NCBI RefSeq assembly: GCF_014851395.1
Contig: NW_024042261.1
Coordinates: 36,543,942 to 36,607,941 of the forward strand
Length of the DNA: 64,000 bases
Source of the DNA: Micropterus salmoides
Taxonomy: Eukaryota; Chordata; Actinopteri; Centrarchiformes; Centrarchidae
Direction of reading: 5' to 3'
The notes below the pieces were generated by a model. The model was not told where the DNA came from and ran no database searches. It saw nothing but the letters and a program-made list of their open reading frames with translations. Position 1 is the first letter of the stretch. Each line of letters opens with the position of its first letter. This document shows, piece after piece, positions 1-10,404 of the stretch. Position numbers and translations under genes: made by a program.

Positions 1-820
1 TTTCATTAGTAGGGCGTTGTTATTGTTATATAACAGATAGTTGTTATTCACATTCCACCTTTTAACCATCAAGATGAATATTTAAAGGGGCATTATGGAG
101 TTTCCAGCAGCCACTAGCGGTGCAGTTTGGTTCGCTACCGGGTGTGTGCTCGTACATGTGCTCAGTTGAACTCGTGAGCGAGCATAACCCAAAACACAAC
201 CATTTTTCATACAGAAATCCGGCAATAAAACGCAGGAACAGCATGCAGGCTGCGGTTTTTCACTCAGACATGTTCAGGCTCTGTTACTTCAACGATCCCA
301 TCTCAGAGGCAGATAAACACCGGCTCCGTAACGTTACTTCATTCAGCGCAACAAGCACAATCCTCCCAGAAAAAAGGCAGAGTGACAGCGCCTATAGAGA
401 CAGGCAGGGAGAACAGCTTCACACAATGTACTGGAAACTCAGGTAAACCCCTACTGCAACGTTACAGTAATAGTTTTATCAGCTTCAGGTTTAACTAATC
501 CATGCTCGTTGCATGATCACGGTACATTTACTGCATTTAGTCGACATGCTACAGCGTTAGCTCGCCTGCTGCTTTCAGTAACTCTCTTTGCTCTCTGTGT
601 ATCTTTCACCGGAGGTTCAGCAATGTCAGCACAGCTACATGTACTCCAAGCAAGTTCTGGATAAACCAACAATGTTAGTTTGCTTTAATGTGCACACAGG
701 AGCACCCCTCTGACCCATGCTTATCTCCTGACAAACTATTTTATACTTCTCCTCTATTAGTTTCTAAGGTTCATAGAGCTCTTCAGGAATTAGACACAAA
801 AAAGACTTGCAGAGCCTCTA
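1..820. other. Stretch with no recognisable gene
   Basis: There is a 108-codon open frame at 120-446 on the plus strand. It has no motif I recognise, no clear codon bias and no splice context that ties it to another exon. I see no repeat family here. Confidence 0.4.
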
Positions 821-824
821 TCTT

Positions 825-913
825 GGATTGGCTCCAGCCCCCCGCGACCCTGTACGCTGGATAAGCGGTTGACGATGGATGGATGGATGGATGGATGGAT
901 GGATGGATGGATC
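825..913 (+). repeat. L2/V-SINE type 3' tail with (GGAT)n
   Basis: The segment from a 'ttggctccagcccc' motif to 'ggataagcggttgacgatgga' is the well-known conserved 3' tail of fish L2-type LINEs and the SINEs that borrow it. It ends in about ten GGAT units (874-913), the usual microsatellite terminus of this family. No body of the same element is attached directly upstream. Confidence 0.7.
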
Positions 914-914
914 C

Positions 915-1392
915 CCAAAGATTGGAAGTCAGCCCATATTACACCCCTACTAAAAGGGGGCGATCCTTCTATTTTAAAAAACTATAGGATAGGCCTATTT
1001 CCAAGCAGTGTGTTTTAGCCAAGCTCCTTGAACGCTTGGTTGGTGAGCAGCTAAAGGAATTTTTAAATTCAAATGATGTCTTTCAATCTAGTTTTAGGAA
1101 ACAACACAGCACCATATCTGCAGCATTGAAAGTGATACATGATATTGTTGGGGCACTGGATAACAAGAAAATGTGCGCTGCACTGTTCCTCTTTCTCTTC
1201 CTTTTTGCCCATTTCCAGGGGGGTTCCTCAAGGCTCAGTACTTGGGCCCATATTGTTCTTCTTCTCTTTATGATAATCTATCAAATACTATGTATCATTT
1301 TTATGCTGGTGACATTGTTATTTACTGACCTGCATTATCTACTGCACAAGCCCTTGATCTTTTGCAGTCTGCTTTCAATATTAATCTGTAGC
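915..1392 (+). pseudogene. Decayed non-LTR reverse transcriptase fragment
   Basis: Conceptual translation in shifting frames gives RT landmarks in the right order: DWKSAHITPLLKGGD near the start, FQSSFRKQHST at about 1081-1110, GVPQGSVLGPIL near 1219-1255, and a degenerate YADD box (FYAGD) near 1303. The catalytic Asp pair is damaged, and the segment between the HST motif and the PQG motif is shortened, so an internal deletion removed part of the palm. It belongs to the large jockey/L2-like group of LINEs. It is not the same family as the L2 copies at 3230 and 26370. Confidence 0.7.
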
Positions 1393-1805
1393 CAGCCTGT
1401 CGGAAGCTCCGTCATTAACCCAACACTTATCCAGTTTTAATCCACACTTTTTCGTTACATTTTTTATATCCTTTTTATTTAACATAAGTTTAGGATTTTA
1501 GTCATCCGACATGGATTTTAAGCTAGATGACCACAAAAACGCCATCAACGTTACAGACCACAACAAAGCTCCGGTAACTATGCTAGCCGAGATAACTCTG
1601 CCCCATGACGACGGCCCACTCCTTAAGAAAGTGAACAAAAAGATTGCTGACTTTATGACTTTCAGAGGAACTCAAAGAGAAAGATTCCCTGCTGACTGGC
1701 TTTATGGATGTGGCTTCAGTACAAGCCAAACAGATTGTTTCTCTTAGCACAACCGCTAACATCCAGGACACCGTGCTATGGGACCCCTCTGCCCTTCCGC
1801 GGCTT
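1393..1805 (+). pseudogene. 5' end and ORF1 start of an L2-clade LINE
   Basis: From about 1393 this matches the 5' UTR and ORF1 start of the minus-strand L2 copy (30070-29650). Both share the GTCATCCGACATGGATTTTA start context, and the ORF1 N-terminus begins MDFKLDDHKNAIN (ATG at 1511). Here ORF1 is 78 codons because of a frame change after 1660; the intact homologue has 155 codons. Homology stops near 1805. The rest of the LINE is not attached, although the 3' half of the same family sits at 3230-5046 on the same strand, so the two may be pieces of one deleted element. Confidence 0.75.
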
Positions 1806-2525
1806 TCCTCTTGCGGGAGGTGGACTTTTATTTTGAAGTAGTCACTGTATGTGCAATCTGTTTTGCAAGTGAGATCAGCGCTGACTGCTCGCATTCATCA
1901 AAAATGCATCTACACAACAAGACAACTGTCATTTCAACAGTTTTCTGACAGCGGACCAGTTTGAAATACTGCAGTGAGTAGAGTCAGGAGCAGACACAGA
2001 AAGCTGTTAGTTAAAGAGCTTCATGCGACAGGCTGCACACCTCCACCTTCTCAGCCAGGTAACCAACTTCTTTCACTTTCACTTTCGCAGACTCATGTTG
2101 TGTGCAGGAGAAAGTCAGATCATCATTAATAGTTTCTTTAGCTGCCCAGACTTACATGCCCTGTGGTGTTAAAGACGTCTGTTACCACCAGTAACTACAG
2201 GTGTCTCATGCACAATAAAGGCGCAGTTGCATAATAGCGTCAAAACCGGTTGATTAATGCCAATCAGAGTTACATTTACAATTACAGATTTTAACCATTA
2301 CTCGTCAGTGCACTGCCTCCTTGGCTGCGGTCTGAGAGCATTTTCTAGTTCTGGATTTAGGCCTACTGTGTTGTAGGAGTCTGTTCACACTGATAAGCTA
2401 AAAAAACAACAACTTTCATTTGTGAAAGTTGGAAATATTACAGTAATATGGCTTTTTTTTTTGAAGTGCGGCCCCCACAGTGTCTGCTTGGAAAAATTCT
2501 TGCCCTTGAATATATAGTTAAGGAC
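1806..2525. other. No recognisable feature
   Basis: AT-rich non-coding sequence. I see no gene, repeat family or regulatory motif that I can support. Confidence 0.4.
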
Positions 2526-2529
2526 CCCT

Positions 2530-2800
2530 GATGTAGAGGTCAGTGAAATCGGGCACAAGGCGGGATACACCCTGGACAGGTTGCCAGTTCATCGCAGGGC
2601 CACACATAGACAAACAACCACTCACCCAATCAACCTAGCCTGCATGTTTTTGGATGGTGGGAGGAAACCGGAGCACCTGGAGAGACACGGGGAGAATGTA
2701 AACTCCACACAGAAAGGCCGGGGCAACCAGGGTTTGAACCCATGACCTTCTTGCTGTGAGGCGACAGTGCTCACCGCACCACCATGCCGCCCTCCTGTAC
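2530..2800 (-). repeat. V-SINE/L2-related tRNA-derived SINE
   Basis: Read on the minus strand it starts with GGGCGGCATGGTGGTGCGGT, a tRNA-like head with an A box, followed by a B-box-like GGTTCAAACCC about 40 bases later. The body is the familiar fish core with the 'cggtttcctccca' and 'aaaacatgcaggctaggtt' motifs, then the 'cctgtccagggtgtatcccgc' L2-like region. The last part of the 3' tail is missing. Transcription by Pol III would start at the 2800 end. Confidence 0.8.
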
Positions 2801-2989
2801 CATTCCATTGGTGGTTACATTTTTTTCATGGTTTGGCAAATAGCCAAAAAGACGGTGCATGACAATGTTGGTTGGCATTAGCAACTTTCTGGTAACTACT
2901 CACTTAGTACATACATATATATATCTCGCATTTGATATCCCATTACAATTACCACCTGTTTGAATGTAAATAGGCATATGACTTCATAC

Positions 2990-3175
2990 AGTCCATATGT
3001 AGCCTATTAGTCTTCAGAGCGTTGAGCTCCAGACTGTTCTGACTGCACCAGGTCAACAGATGGTCGATCTCCCACCTGTAAGCAGACTCATCCACCCAGA
3101 GATGAGCCCAATGAGGGTGGTGAAAACTTCAGGGCGAATGGGTCACGAGGGAGGGTGTCCGATTGACTGTCAATG
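2990..3175 (-). pseudogene. LINE reverse transcriptase scrap
   Basis: The minus strand encodes, with frameshifts, the segment just after the YADD box of a common fish LINE: LK-F-TTLIGLISG, then DESAY-WEIDHL and ELN-LKT. The same segment is better preserved at 21140-21300 in the plus-strand LINE nested in the DIRS element. Only about 60 codons remain. Confidence 0.6.
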
Positions 3176-3194
3176 TGGCAGTAGAACTGGTTCA

Positions 3195-3228
3195 GATCAT
3201 TTGCCAGGCAAGAGTCTGGCAAATGATC
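3195..3228. repeat. Perfect inverted repeat at the L2 5' junction
   Basis: GATCATTTGCCAG (3195-3207) and its exact reverse complement (3216-3228) are separated by eight bases. The hairpin lies immediately before the point near 3230 where homology to the L2 LINE begins. Confidence 0.85.
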
Positions 3229-3229
3229 T

Positions 3230-5046
3230 ATGCCTCTATTACCCCCGCGGCCTCTTACTCAGAGGTTCCTCACCAGCAACAAGAGAGTTTTAATCAGTTT
3301 TATCCCATCGACTTGTCTGAGCTTTTAAAAACAGTATCACAAATGAGTGTCCTCCAGCCCACTTGATGTAATACCTACAAAGTTTTTACTGAAAGTAATA
3401 GATTCTGTTGGGCCCCATTTGATCTCTGTTTTCAACAGCTCCCTGTCTGCTGGTTGTGTCCCTGATTATTTTAAAACAGCTTGCGTGAACCCACTTTTAA
3501 AGAAACCTGGTTTAGATCCCTCCCTCCATCAAAATTTTAGACCAATTTCAAAACTGCCTTTTATTGCAAAGATTCTAGAAAGAATTGTGTCCAAACAGCT
3601 GCTCACTGTACTGGAAAATAATAAATTATTTGAAAAGTTTCAATCTGGTTTCAGGAAGTACCACAGCACTGAGACTGCCCTGCTTAAAGTCACCAATGAC
3701 CTTTTAATGTCTGCTGATGAAGGCATGTGCTCAGTCCTGGTACTCCTGGACCTTAGCGCTGCTTTTGACACCATTGATCACAACATCATGTTAGACAGAC
3801 TGAGGCACTGGGTGGGGATCTCTGGTACTGCCCTAAAATGGTTTTCATCCTACCTGTCAAATAGGAAGTTCTGCGTGTCTGTAAACAACTATGTCTCTTC
3901 GTTCTGTCCAGTTAAATATGGTGTGCCTCAGGGGTCGGTCTTAGGACCCATTTTGTTTTCCTTGTATCTGCTTCCCCTTGGACATATTATCCATAAACAT
4001 GGTATTTCTTTTCATATTAATGCTGATGACACACAAATATACTTGCCCGTCAGATCCAAAGACCCTGGAATGCTGAGTTCACTTAACAACTGCCTTTGTG
4101 AAGTTAAAAAATGGATGTCAAATAATTTCTTCCAGCTGAACTCAGACAAAACAGAAATCCTGGTCATCGGGTCTCAGCAGATGGCATCTGCTGGTTTCCT
4201 TGTAAATCACATTAAGCCTGTGACAAACAACCTTGGTGTTTGGTTTGATAGTAATTTAAATTTCGAGCAGCACACCACAAAGCTTGTTCAATCATGTTTT
4301 TATCAACTTAGAAATAACATCGATCTATGTTAACTTTTAAGGACACCGAGACCATTTTACACGCCTTCATCTCATCACGCCTGGATTATTGCAACAGCCT
4401 TTTCACCTGTTTAACCCCAAAATCTATTGATCGACTCCAGACTGTCCAGAACTCAGCTGCCAGGCTTTTAACCAGAACAAAGAAATATGACCACATTACT
4501 CCTATTTTAGCTTCATTACACTGGCTCCCAGTATGTTTTAGAATTGACTTTAAAATTCTATTGATTACTTTTAAAGCTCTTCATGGCCTCTCGCCTTGTT
4601 AAATTTCTGACCTTTTAGTCCCATACGCACCAGCACGTACCTTGAGATCCTCGGGCAGAGGTCTGTTGTCTGTTCCAGAGTCTCGACTGAAAACTAAAGG
4701 GGACAGAGCGTTTGCTGTCAGGGCCCCGAGGCTCTGGAACAGCCTGCCCGAGGAAATCAGGTCGGCTGAGTCAGTGAACTCTTTTAAGTCCCTCCTTAAA
4801 ACATACTTTTATAGGAGAGCCTTTCCTGATCTTATTTGACTTTATTTTATCCCTTTTATTTTATTTTACTAATTTATTTTTATCTTAAACGTGTATTTTA
4901 GTCTTTTCAATGTTTTCATGCTTTTATCTTGTATTGTTTTTGTATTATTGTCTCTTGGGTATTATTGTCTTTACACTTGTTAAAGCACTTTGTAACTTGT
5001 TTTTGAAAAGTGCTCTACAAAAAGATTATTATTATTATTATTATTA
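3230..5046 (+). mobile_element. L2-clade LINE, 5'-truncated (RT and 3' UTR)
   Basis: This is the 3' half of a non-LTR retrotransposon that copies its RNA into DNA at a nicked target. ORF2 runs from about 3290: open frame 3347-4333, then 4327-4602 and 4642-4839 in shifted frames. RT landmarks are FRPISKLPF, FQSGFRKYHSTETALLK, LLDLSAAFDTIDH (first catalytic Asp), YGVPQGSVLGPILFSLYL and the ADDTQIYLPV box (4021-4056). The C-terminal RLWNSLPEEIRSAES block ends the ORF. The 3' UTR ends in (ATT)n at 5025-5046, as expected for L2. It is very similar to the minus-strand copy at 26370-30140, so both are young. A small deletion near 4318 breaks the frame before MLTFKDTETIL. It cannot mobilise itself because the endonuclease half is missing. 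Confidence 0.92.
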
Positions 5047-5249
5047 GATAAATAAAGATTATTATTATTATAAGATTAGTATAATTAAATGTCAGCAATG
5101 CGCGTATATGTGAACGTCAATGCATGTAATAGGTGAGCACAAGGTGTGAAAGAAATAATTAATTAATTAAAAATTAATGACTGAATGAATGAATGAATGA
5201 ATTAAAAGAAATGAAATAAATAAAATAAATATATTTTTAAAAAGGGGGA
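5047..5249. repeat. AT-rich simple repeats
   Basis: Short ATT, AATTAATT and GAAT tetranucleotide runs (for example 5182-5203). No coding signal. Confidence 0.7.
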
Positions 5250-6559
5250 AACACCAAAAGGTTCGCATCGGACAGAGCTATCTTCGTGCAGAACAACAGC
5301 GCCATCTTTTCTGCATCACAATCATGGACACCACAGGTAAACAATTGGGAGTAATGACTCTAAAACTATCTATAATTAGAAAGAAGACTCCCCCAACAAC
5401 AGCTGATTTTTCTGGACCAAAAGGTTTGGGCACCTCAGTTTGAATGGACAGTGGAAGATTTTAGAATGTTGGGATACTTGTTTGAACAAGGATCAGTTCA
5501 TCTTTACACAAGAGAGCTTGATGAAATATTTCTTTGTGAAAGCACACCACACATTAGTTTTTCAGCCAAAGAAACAAAGTCTGTAAAGGTTTGAGTACTT
5601 TAGAAAGTGTCTACACCACACAATGGTGCGGGTCTGTGCCTGGAGAGCTCTATCGTTGAGTGGAGTAAAAAACAATCTCACACATGCATTGACACACTAG
5701 CCTTCTTTTATATTAAAGGACATAAGGGGGGAATTACACAGAAGCTCTTTAACAAAAACTTTGCAGATACTCAAAAGTATGTTCTATGTGGTCTTGGGAT
5801 CGTACCAACATGCATTCGGGATATTGCTGCAGGTGCTCTACAGATTTGGTGGGGAAACTCATTGCATCACTTAACGCATAGTTAGAGTGGAGGACAGTGT
5901 GAGCACAGTAGTTAAGGAATCTCTGGACATCTGGAAGGGGGAAAAACACTAAAAAACAATAGGGAATGTGTCTAGTCTACTAAACCATGTCAAAAAGAGA
6001 TACATCACGTATAGGATGAGAGAACTGTTGTGAAACTGTTAACAATGCGATATGCGACACTGATAGGACACTATGTTGCTCTAGATTTGACAAACAGACA
6101 GAATGTGTTAGACGAATGACCTCGGGATGGCGTATCATGGTGCAAATGACAGCGGATAAATATGCAGATGTGAAATCTACTCTACTCGATGCAGCATATG
6201 TTTTTCCTGATAATGAGTTTCATATGGGTCATGTGTTTTGTTTTTGTACTTTTAGTATTGATTCATGTGTTTTAATGCTAACCAGAAAATAACATGTCGA
6301 TGTTGCTGATGTGATGTACTGCTCAACTGAATCTTTGGTTTGTAAAAACATAGTTGCTTGTATTGATTTTCTGAAAAGTGTTTACTTGTCATCCTGGTCA
6401 GTCTTTGTAACAAAGATCATGGAGGAGGTGATGAGAAATATATACTATGCGACAGACAACGCAGGGGGTTACGGAGCAGCAAAAACTTAAAAAGGCCATA
6501 TTTGATGCTACTGTAGTTCGGTAGGCAGATTCAGACGTAGAAAACTGGCTCATGAAGCA

Positions 6560-7063
6560 AGATGCCTATACTCTACACAAGACAGCTCCGGTGCATTTTA
6601 AGAGAAACAAGGTTTTAGTGAAGTTCCAGCTAGATCTAGTTGACATGTCCGCTTATCTGCATAAAATGATGGGGTACGTTGTTTAAAAAACAAGAGGGGT
6701 AAATGCGTCACAGCATCCTTTAAAGATATTTTAGCTGAAGGTAGAATACCACATAAAATACAAACAGACGAGGGAAAAGAGTTCTTAAACAAAGATTTTG
6801 AAGCATTAATGAAAATTAATAGTATCATTCACTTTGCCACATCAAATGAGACTAAGGCATCTGTAGTAGAGCATCTTAATAGGACTCTGAAATCTAAAAT
6901 GTGGCGTTATTTAACAGCCAATAATTCTAAACGATATGTAGAAGTACTGCAGGACCTGGTCAGCTCCTACAATCGTCATCGCAGCATTAAAATTAAACCG
7001 ACTGATGTAACAAAAGATAATGAAGATATCGTATTTAACAACTTCATTAAAATAAAAGAGTAA
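6560..7063 (+). pseudogene. Polinton integrase core (DDE), broken
   Basis: This is the catalytic core of an rve-type integrase, which would join transposon ends to target DNA. The first acidic motif (QLDLVDMS) is at about 6626-6650. A stop codon and frameshift near 6680 separate it from the rest. The second (QTDEGKEF) is at about 6760-6783, and the Glu motif (VVEHLNRTLK) is at about 6865-6894. The frame then stays open to a TAA at 7061-7063. The residue pattern VSSYNRHRS-IK-KPTDVT is typical of Polinton rather than LTR-retroelement integrases. Not functional as it stands. Confidence 0.75.
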
Positions 7064-7227
7064 TCTGTTTTAAATATAAAGTTTGCAATACTGCAAGAAT
7101 TTCAAAACTACGCGGACCCTTTCAAAAAGTTATGTTTCAGTTATGAGCACAATTATACTCTATATATATGAATATTTTACTAGAAAGGAATGTGTGTCAA
7201 GGGAACCTCCTGTTTGCAGGTTAAAAT

Positions 7228-7400
7228 ATTGTGATGGGGAAATATTACAGGAAACATTTTATGAGCCACTGATGCAAAAAGTTATAGATCAAAACAAAAC
7301 ATTTAAAATAAAAAAGATTTTACCTCGAAAGTAAAGACCGTGACATGGTGTTAGTCAAATGGGTCGGATGGCCAGATAAATTTAACTCTTGGATTTCACA
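7228..7400 (+). pseudogene. Chromodomain-like tail of the Polinton integrase
   Basis: Frames here contain LQETFYEP, then KTFKIKKIL and, after a stop and frameshift, VLVKWVGWPDKFNSWI. The last is the aromatic W-G-W-P...N-W core of a chromodomain, found at the C-terminus of Polinton integrases and probably used to read chromatin at the target. It follows the integrase core at the expected distance. Confidence 0.75.
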
Positions 7401-7439
7401 AAAACAGGTCATTCAGTTGCCCTAGCATCTTCCAAACAC

Positions 7440-7985
7440 ATATATAAATGGATATGGAGGATTTTATTATTTTACCCGAGCAATAAAATAGCAAATTTTA
7501 GAACAAAGCTATCCAAGCCTTTACACTTTAAATCAGCATCCGGAGGTGGTGTTGATAGAAATCCAATATCCAAAAACATGGAAATCTTTTTCACCAGAAG
7601 ACTCAATATTTGTTGTGTTTGATAAAAAATCCAGAACTAAAAAATGGAGTAACTCTATCATCGACACCAGGATTCTATACAACCATGTCACAGATAATAG
7701 CTGAAAAAAACAGTTGTTTATCTGAAAATGACATGGGTCACATCGAACTTGATTACAACAACATTACCAACAGAGTAAGCATTTTACCAACGACAGACGT
7801 ACAATTAACTTAAACTTGCCCAAATGTTGGGATTTATCCCCGGAGTGACGTTTAAAACTCATGAGGGATTTGTGAGATCTCAAACACGAACAAACGCAGT
7901 GTTGTCTCCGATACCATATTTGGCGCCACATCCTGACGGGTCTACGCCACCACTTATCCCCCACTTACAATGCTGTCCTTTCATC
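7440..7985 (+). pseudogene. Polinton structural-type ORF, fragmented
   Basis: Frames 7389-7622, 7610-7813 and 7824-8012 read as one protein broken twice. It has a start-like MEDF-ILP, a middle with SSTPGFYTTMSQIIAE and a glycine-proline motif MLGFIPGV. The position after the integrase fits one of the conserved late (capsid-associated) ORFs of fish Polintons. I cannot name which one. Confidence 0.45.
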
Positions 7986-8164
7986 ACTTCCCAGGAAACT
8001 CAACAAACGTAACCTCTTGGCCTCAGGTGAAGATACCAACGATGGTCGTTCAGTCTTGGCCACAGGTAGTCTTAACGACTGTAACGACTGTCGTCACAGC
8101 AACAAGGAACACTAACGAACCAGCGGTATCGATGACCCGGGATAACGACCCCACTGAGGTTAAA

Positions 8165-8282
8165 TAGCTGAGTTTCCCTGCCAGTCAGTCAGAACTGAAG
8201 AAGTCCTTTGGATGAGGGACGAAACGTCTTCCAGTATCTTCAACCAAGTCCAGTTGCCCTTCATTTTAACCTTTGTTGGATA
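8165..8282 (+). mobile_element. Penelope-like repeat fragment with hammerhead-like core
   Basis: The sequence from about 8190 to GTTGGATA at 8275-8282 is a dispersed vertebrate repeat that I associate with Penelope-like elements. Part of it recurs twice in inverted orientation at 43044-43181. At 8195-8228 it has the ordered boxes of a hammerhead ribozyme: CUGAAGA (8195-8201), GUCC/GGAC stem II (8203-8206 with 8217-8220), GAAAC (8221-8225) and GUC (8226-8228). One extra A (8202) lies between box 1 and stem II. Penelope-like elements are known to carry hammerhead motifs. Confidence 0.55.
8195..8231 (+). ncRNA. Hammerhead-ribozyme-like motif
   Basis: If folded as a type I hammerhead with a minimal helix III (AC/GU), self-cleavage would fall after C8228. 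Helix I is weak here (GAA with UUC only). Whether it is active cannot be told from sequence. The copy at 43128 starts exactly with the bases that follow this site. Confidence 0.4.
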
Positions 8283-8299
8283 TTTTGTAGGTGTTCTTG

Positions 8300-10357
8300 A
8301 TGATATTTAAGTTTGTCATTTGGAAAACCATTTTACAATTTTGATTACTCATTCTGCACATTAATTTAGCATTCAATGAAAACAATATGAAGCTGCTGAA
8401 GCATAGTGTTTCTGGGGCCGGGCCGCACTGATTACTGTACAAAAACACAGCTTTCTTTACTGATTCTGGTGAAACTGGAAATTAGAAATATGGAGAAAAT
8501 ATTTTTCTAGTTTTCTCTCTGATGTCTTGTGGCTGCTCTACCTCAACTCTGTGATTTACAGTTTCCTGATGGACAGACAGCTTTACTTAGCTCACTCTGC
8601 CCACACCGGGAGATCGTAGCACCGGGGGAGCGTTAGTGTTTACCATAGACTGTAACGTTATAAAGGTGTTTCAGTTACACGGGGCGCAGCCGGGGGCGAG
8701 CGGGCAAAGAAAGCTCGCTCAGCAGCCTCCCAGTGAACACAGCATGAACAGGACCGAACACAGCCTCAACGACCAACACGGAATCCAGTAACTTACTGAG
8801 ATGATTTACACAGAGCTTCTGTGATAGCTTTACTTTTTGCTAAACTGCTAACTGTGGCCATTCTGTCTGTATCTGTGGCTTCTGCTAGCGGTCCTATTAG
8901 CTTACTCAGCCCTGGGTTGCCAAGAGCCAAACCCGGCAAGAAAAAAACCTCCATACTTTATTCCCAGTGGTCAAACTGGCCTCTGTTGGTCCTGGTCCAG
9001 CTGCCGTGTTCGCTCACTGGGATCTGGAATCAGTCTGCACCACGGGGTGGGGGCATAAAGACACATTCAGCGCTACTGGCGACTGTAAACGCCAATCAAT
9101 GTCAGTGACACGTCCCTCCCTTGCTTGTCTTTTTACAGAAACATGTACATATTCCATAGACTATATATAAAAATCATATATGAAGGCAAATAACACTGTT
9201 TTCTATTTCATGGAAAGATGTACCTGTAATCTAATTACGTCTTTATTTTCTATACTGTATTTTGGCTCAGATGTTGAGTGTCTAGGGGATCAAATCATAT
9301 AATCATGATCCCGTAAGCATCCAGGAATTGATCTAAATTTAACAAGTTAAACCCCTGCTATAGACTGTATATAAAGAGATCAGTGCAGAAAAGCTGCGGT
9401 TTGGTGGTTTGTGTGAACAAGGTAGCCTGGGGTCGAGTCGAATTCCCGGCCTGAATTCTTGTGCCAGTCCACCCCTGCTTGTGGCATCATCAAAACAATC
9501 CATAAAAAAATTACTCTTACCAGAAAACATTTGTCTAGCCATTAGCATGACTTGGTATTTATCTCTGGGATTTTTAAACAAAATAATTGTTGTTCAAGTT
9601 AATAGTACGACTAACTTAACCTTGAAAAAAGTAATTCTGAACTAGGTATAAACAACTAAAATTTCTGTGATGCACATTTTGTAAACACATTTTTGACCTC
9701 AATGTTATTGCTAGCATTGTTCATTAAATCATCAATAATCAACAAATTGTTTTTATCTACAGGCAGCAATGAATCATCACAAAGACAGAGGCAGACCTTC
9801 AACAAAATTCACATTTCTTATTTCTTATTCTCTTCTCAATAACTGGTCATACAGCCAACATGAATAAATATACACAACATTTTCAATCTGTTTTGAAATG
9901 ATCTTTTCTGCATTTTCAGTCTCTCTTAAAGCCATTGCGAAATTGTAAAGTCCTCAGATCAGAAAACACCCGCAGTTTGGTGTACACCAATTGGAATCTT
10001 TCAGCAATTGTTTTTTTTTTGTTGTTCAAAAGCTCTTTTGTCTTACATGAGATAACGATGGTGCATGAGTGCAGGCAACCCAGGAAACGGCTGGGTCAGC
10101 GCCACATGGGCTGTGACTGTTCTGACAAACTTGTTATCGTGACCAACCATGAGAATTGCATGCAGTCGGTACACAGCTTCCATGGAATGCAGCGCAGCCA
10201 TGCTTTTTAAAATGAAACAGTCCCTTCACTCGTGATTAGATTAAACTATCACAATGACAATGACCAACAAAAAACATTATATTCTAAGCAGACATGTTTA
10301 AAATAGCATAAATCACAAAGTAACTTTTGTATTTCAAACAAATAAGAGTCTTATTAG

Positions 10358-10404
<47 letters not shown>

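Larger units (their letters stand above)
5250..7990 (+). mobile_element. Polinton/Maverick remnant
   Basis: Translated pieces in order match a degraded Polinton, a large self-synthesising DNA transposon related to viruses. They are: unassigned frames at 5400-5885, a retroviral-type integrase core (about 6560-7063), a chromodomain-like tail (7228-7400), and a late structural-type frame (7440-7985) with motifs such as ENDMGHIELDYNNITN. The reading frame is broken many times by stops and frameshifts. I see no family-B DNA polymerase, packaging ATPase or terminal inverted repeats, so this is an internal fragment. The integrase and chromodomain are the firm evidence. Assignment of the 5400-5885 piece is inference from position only. 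Confidence 0.7.

Noticed and set aside
120..446. 108-codon plus-strand open frame
   Set aside because: No domain, no homologue that I recognise, and no splice or promoter context. Kept only as a note.
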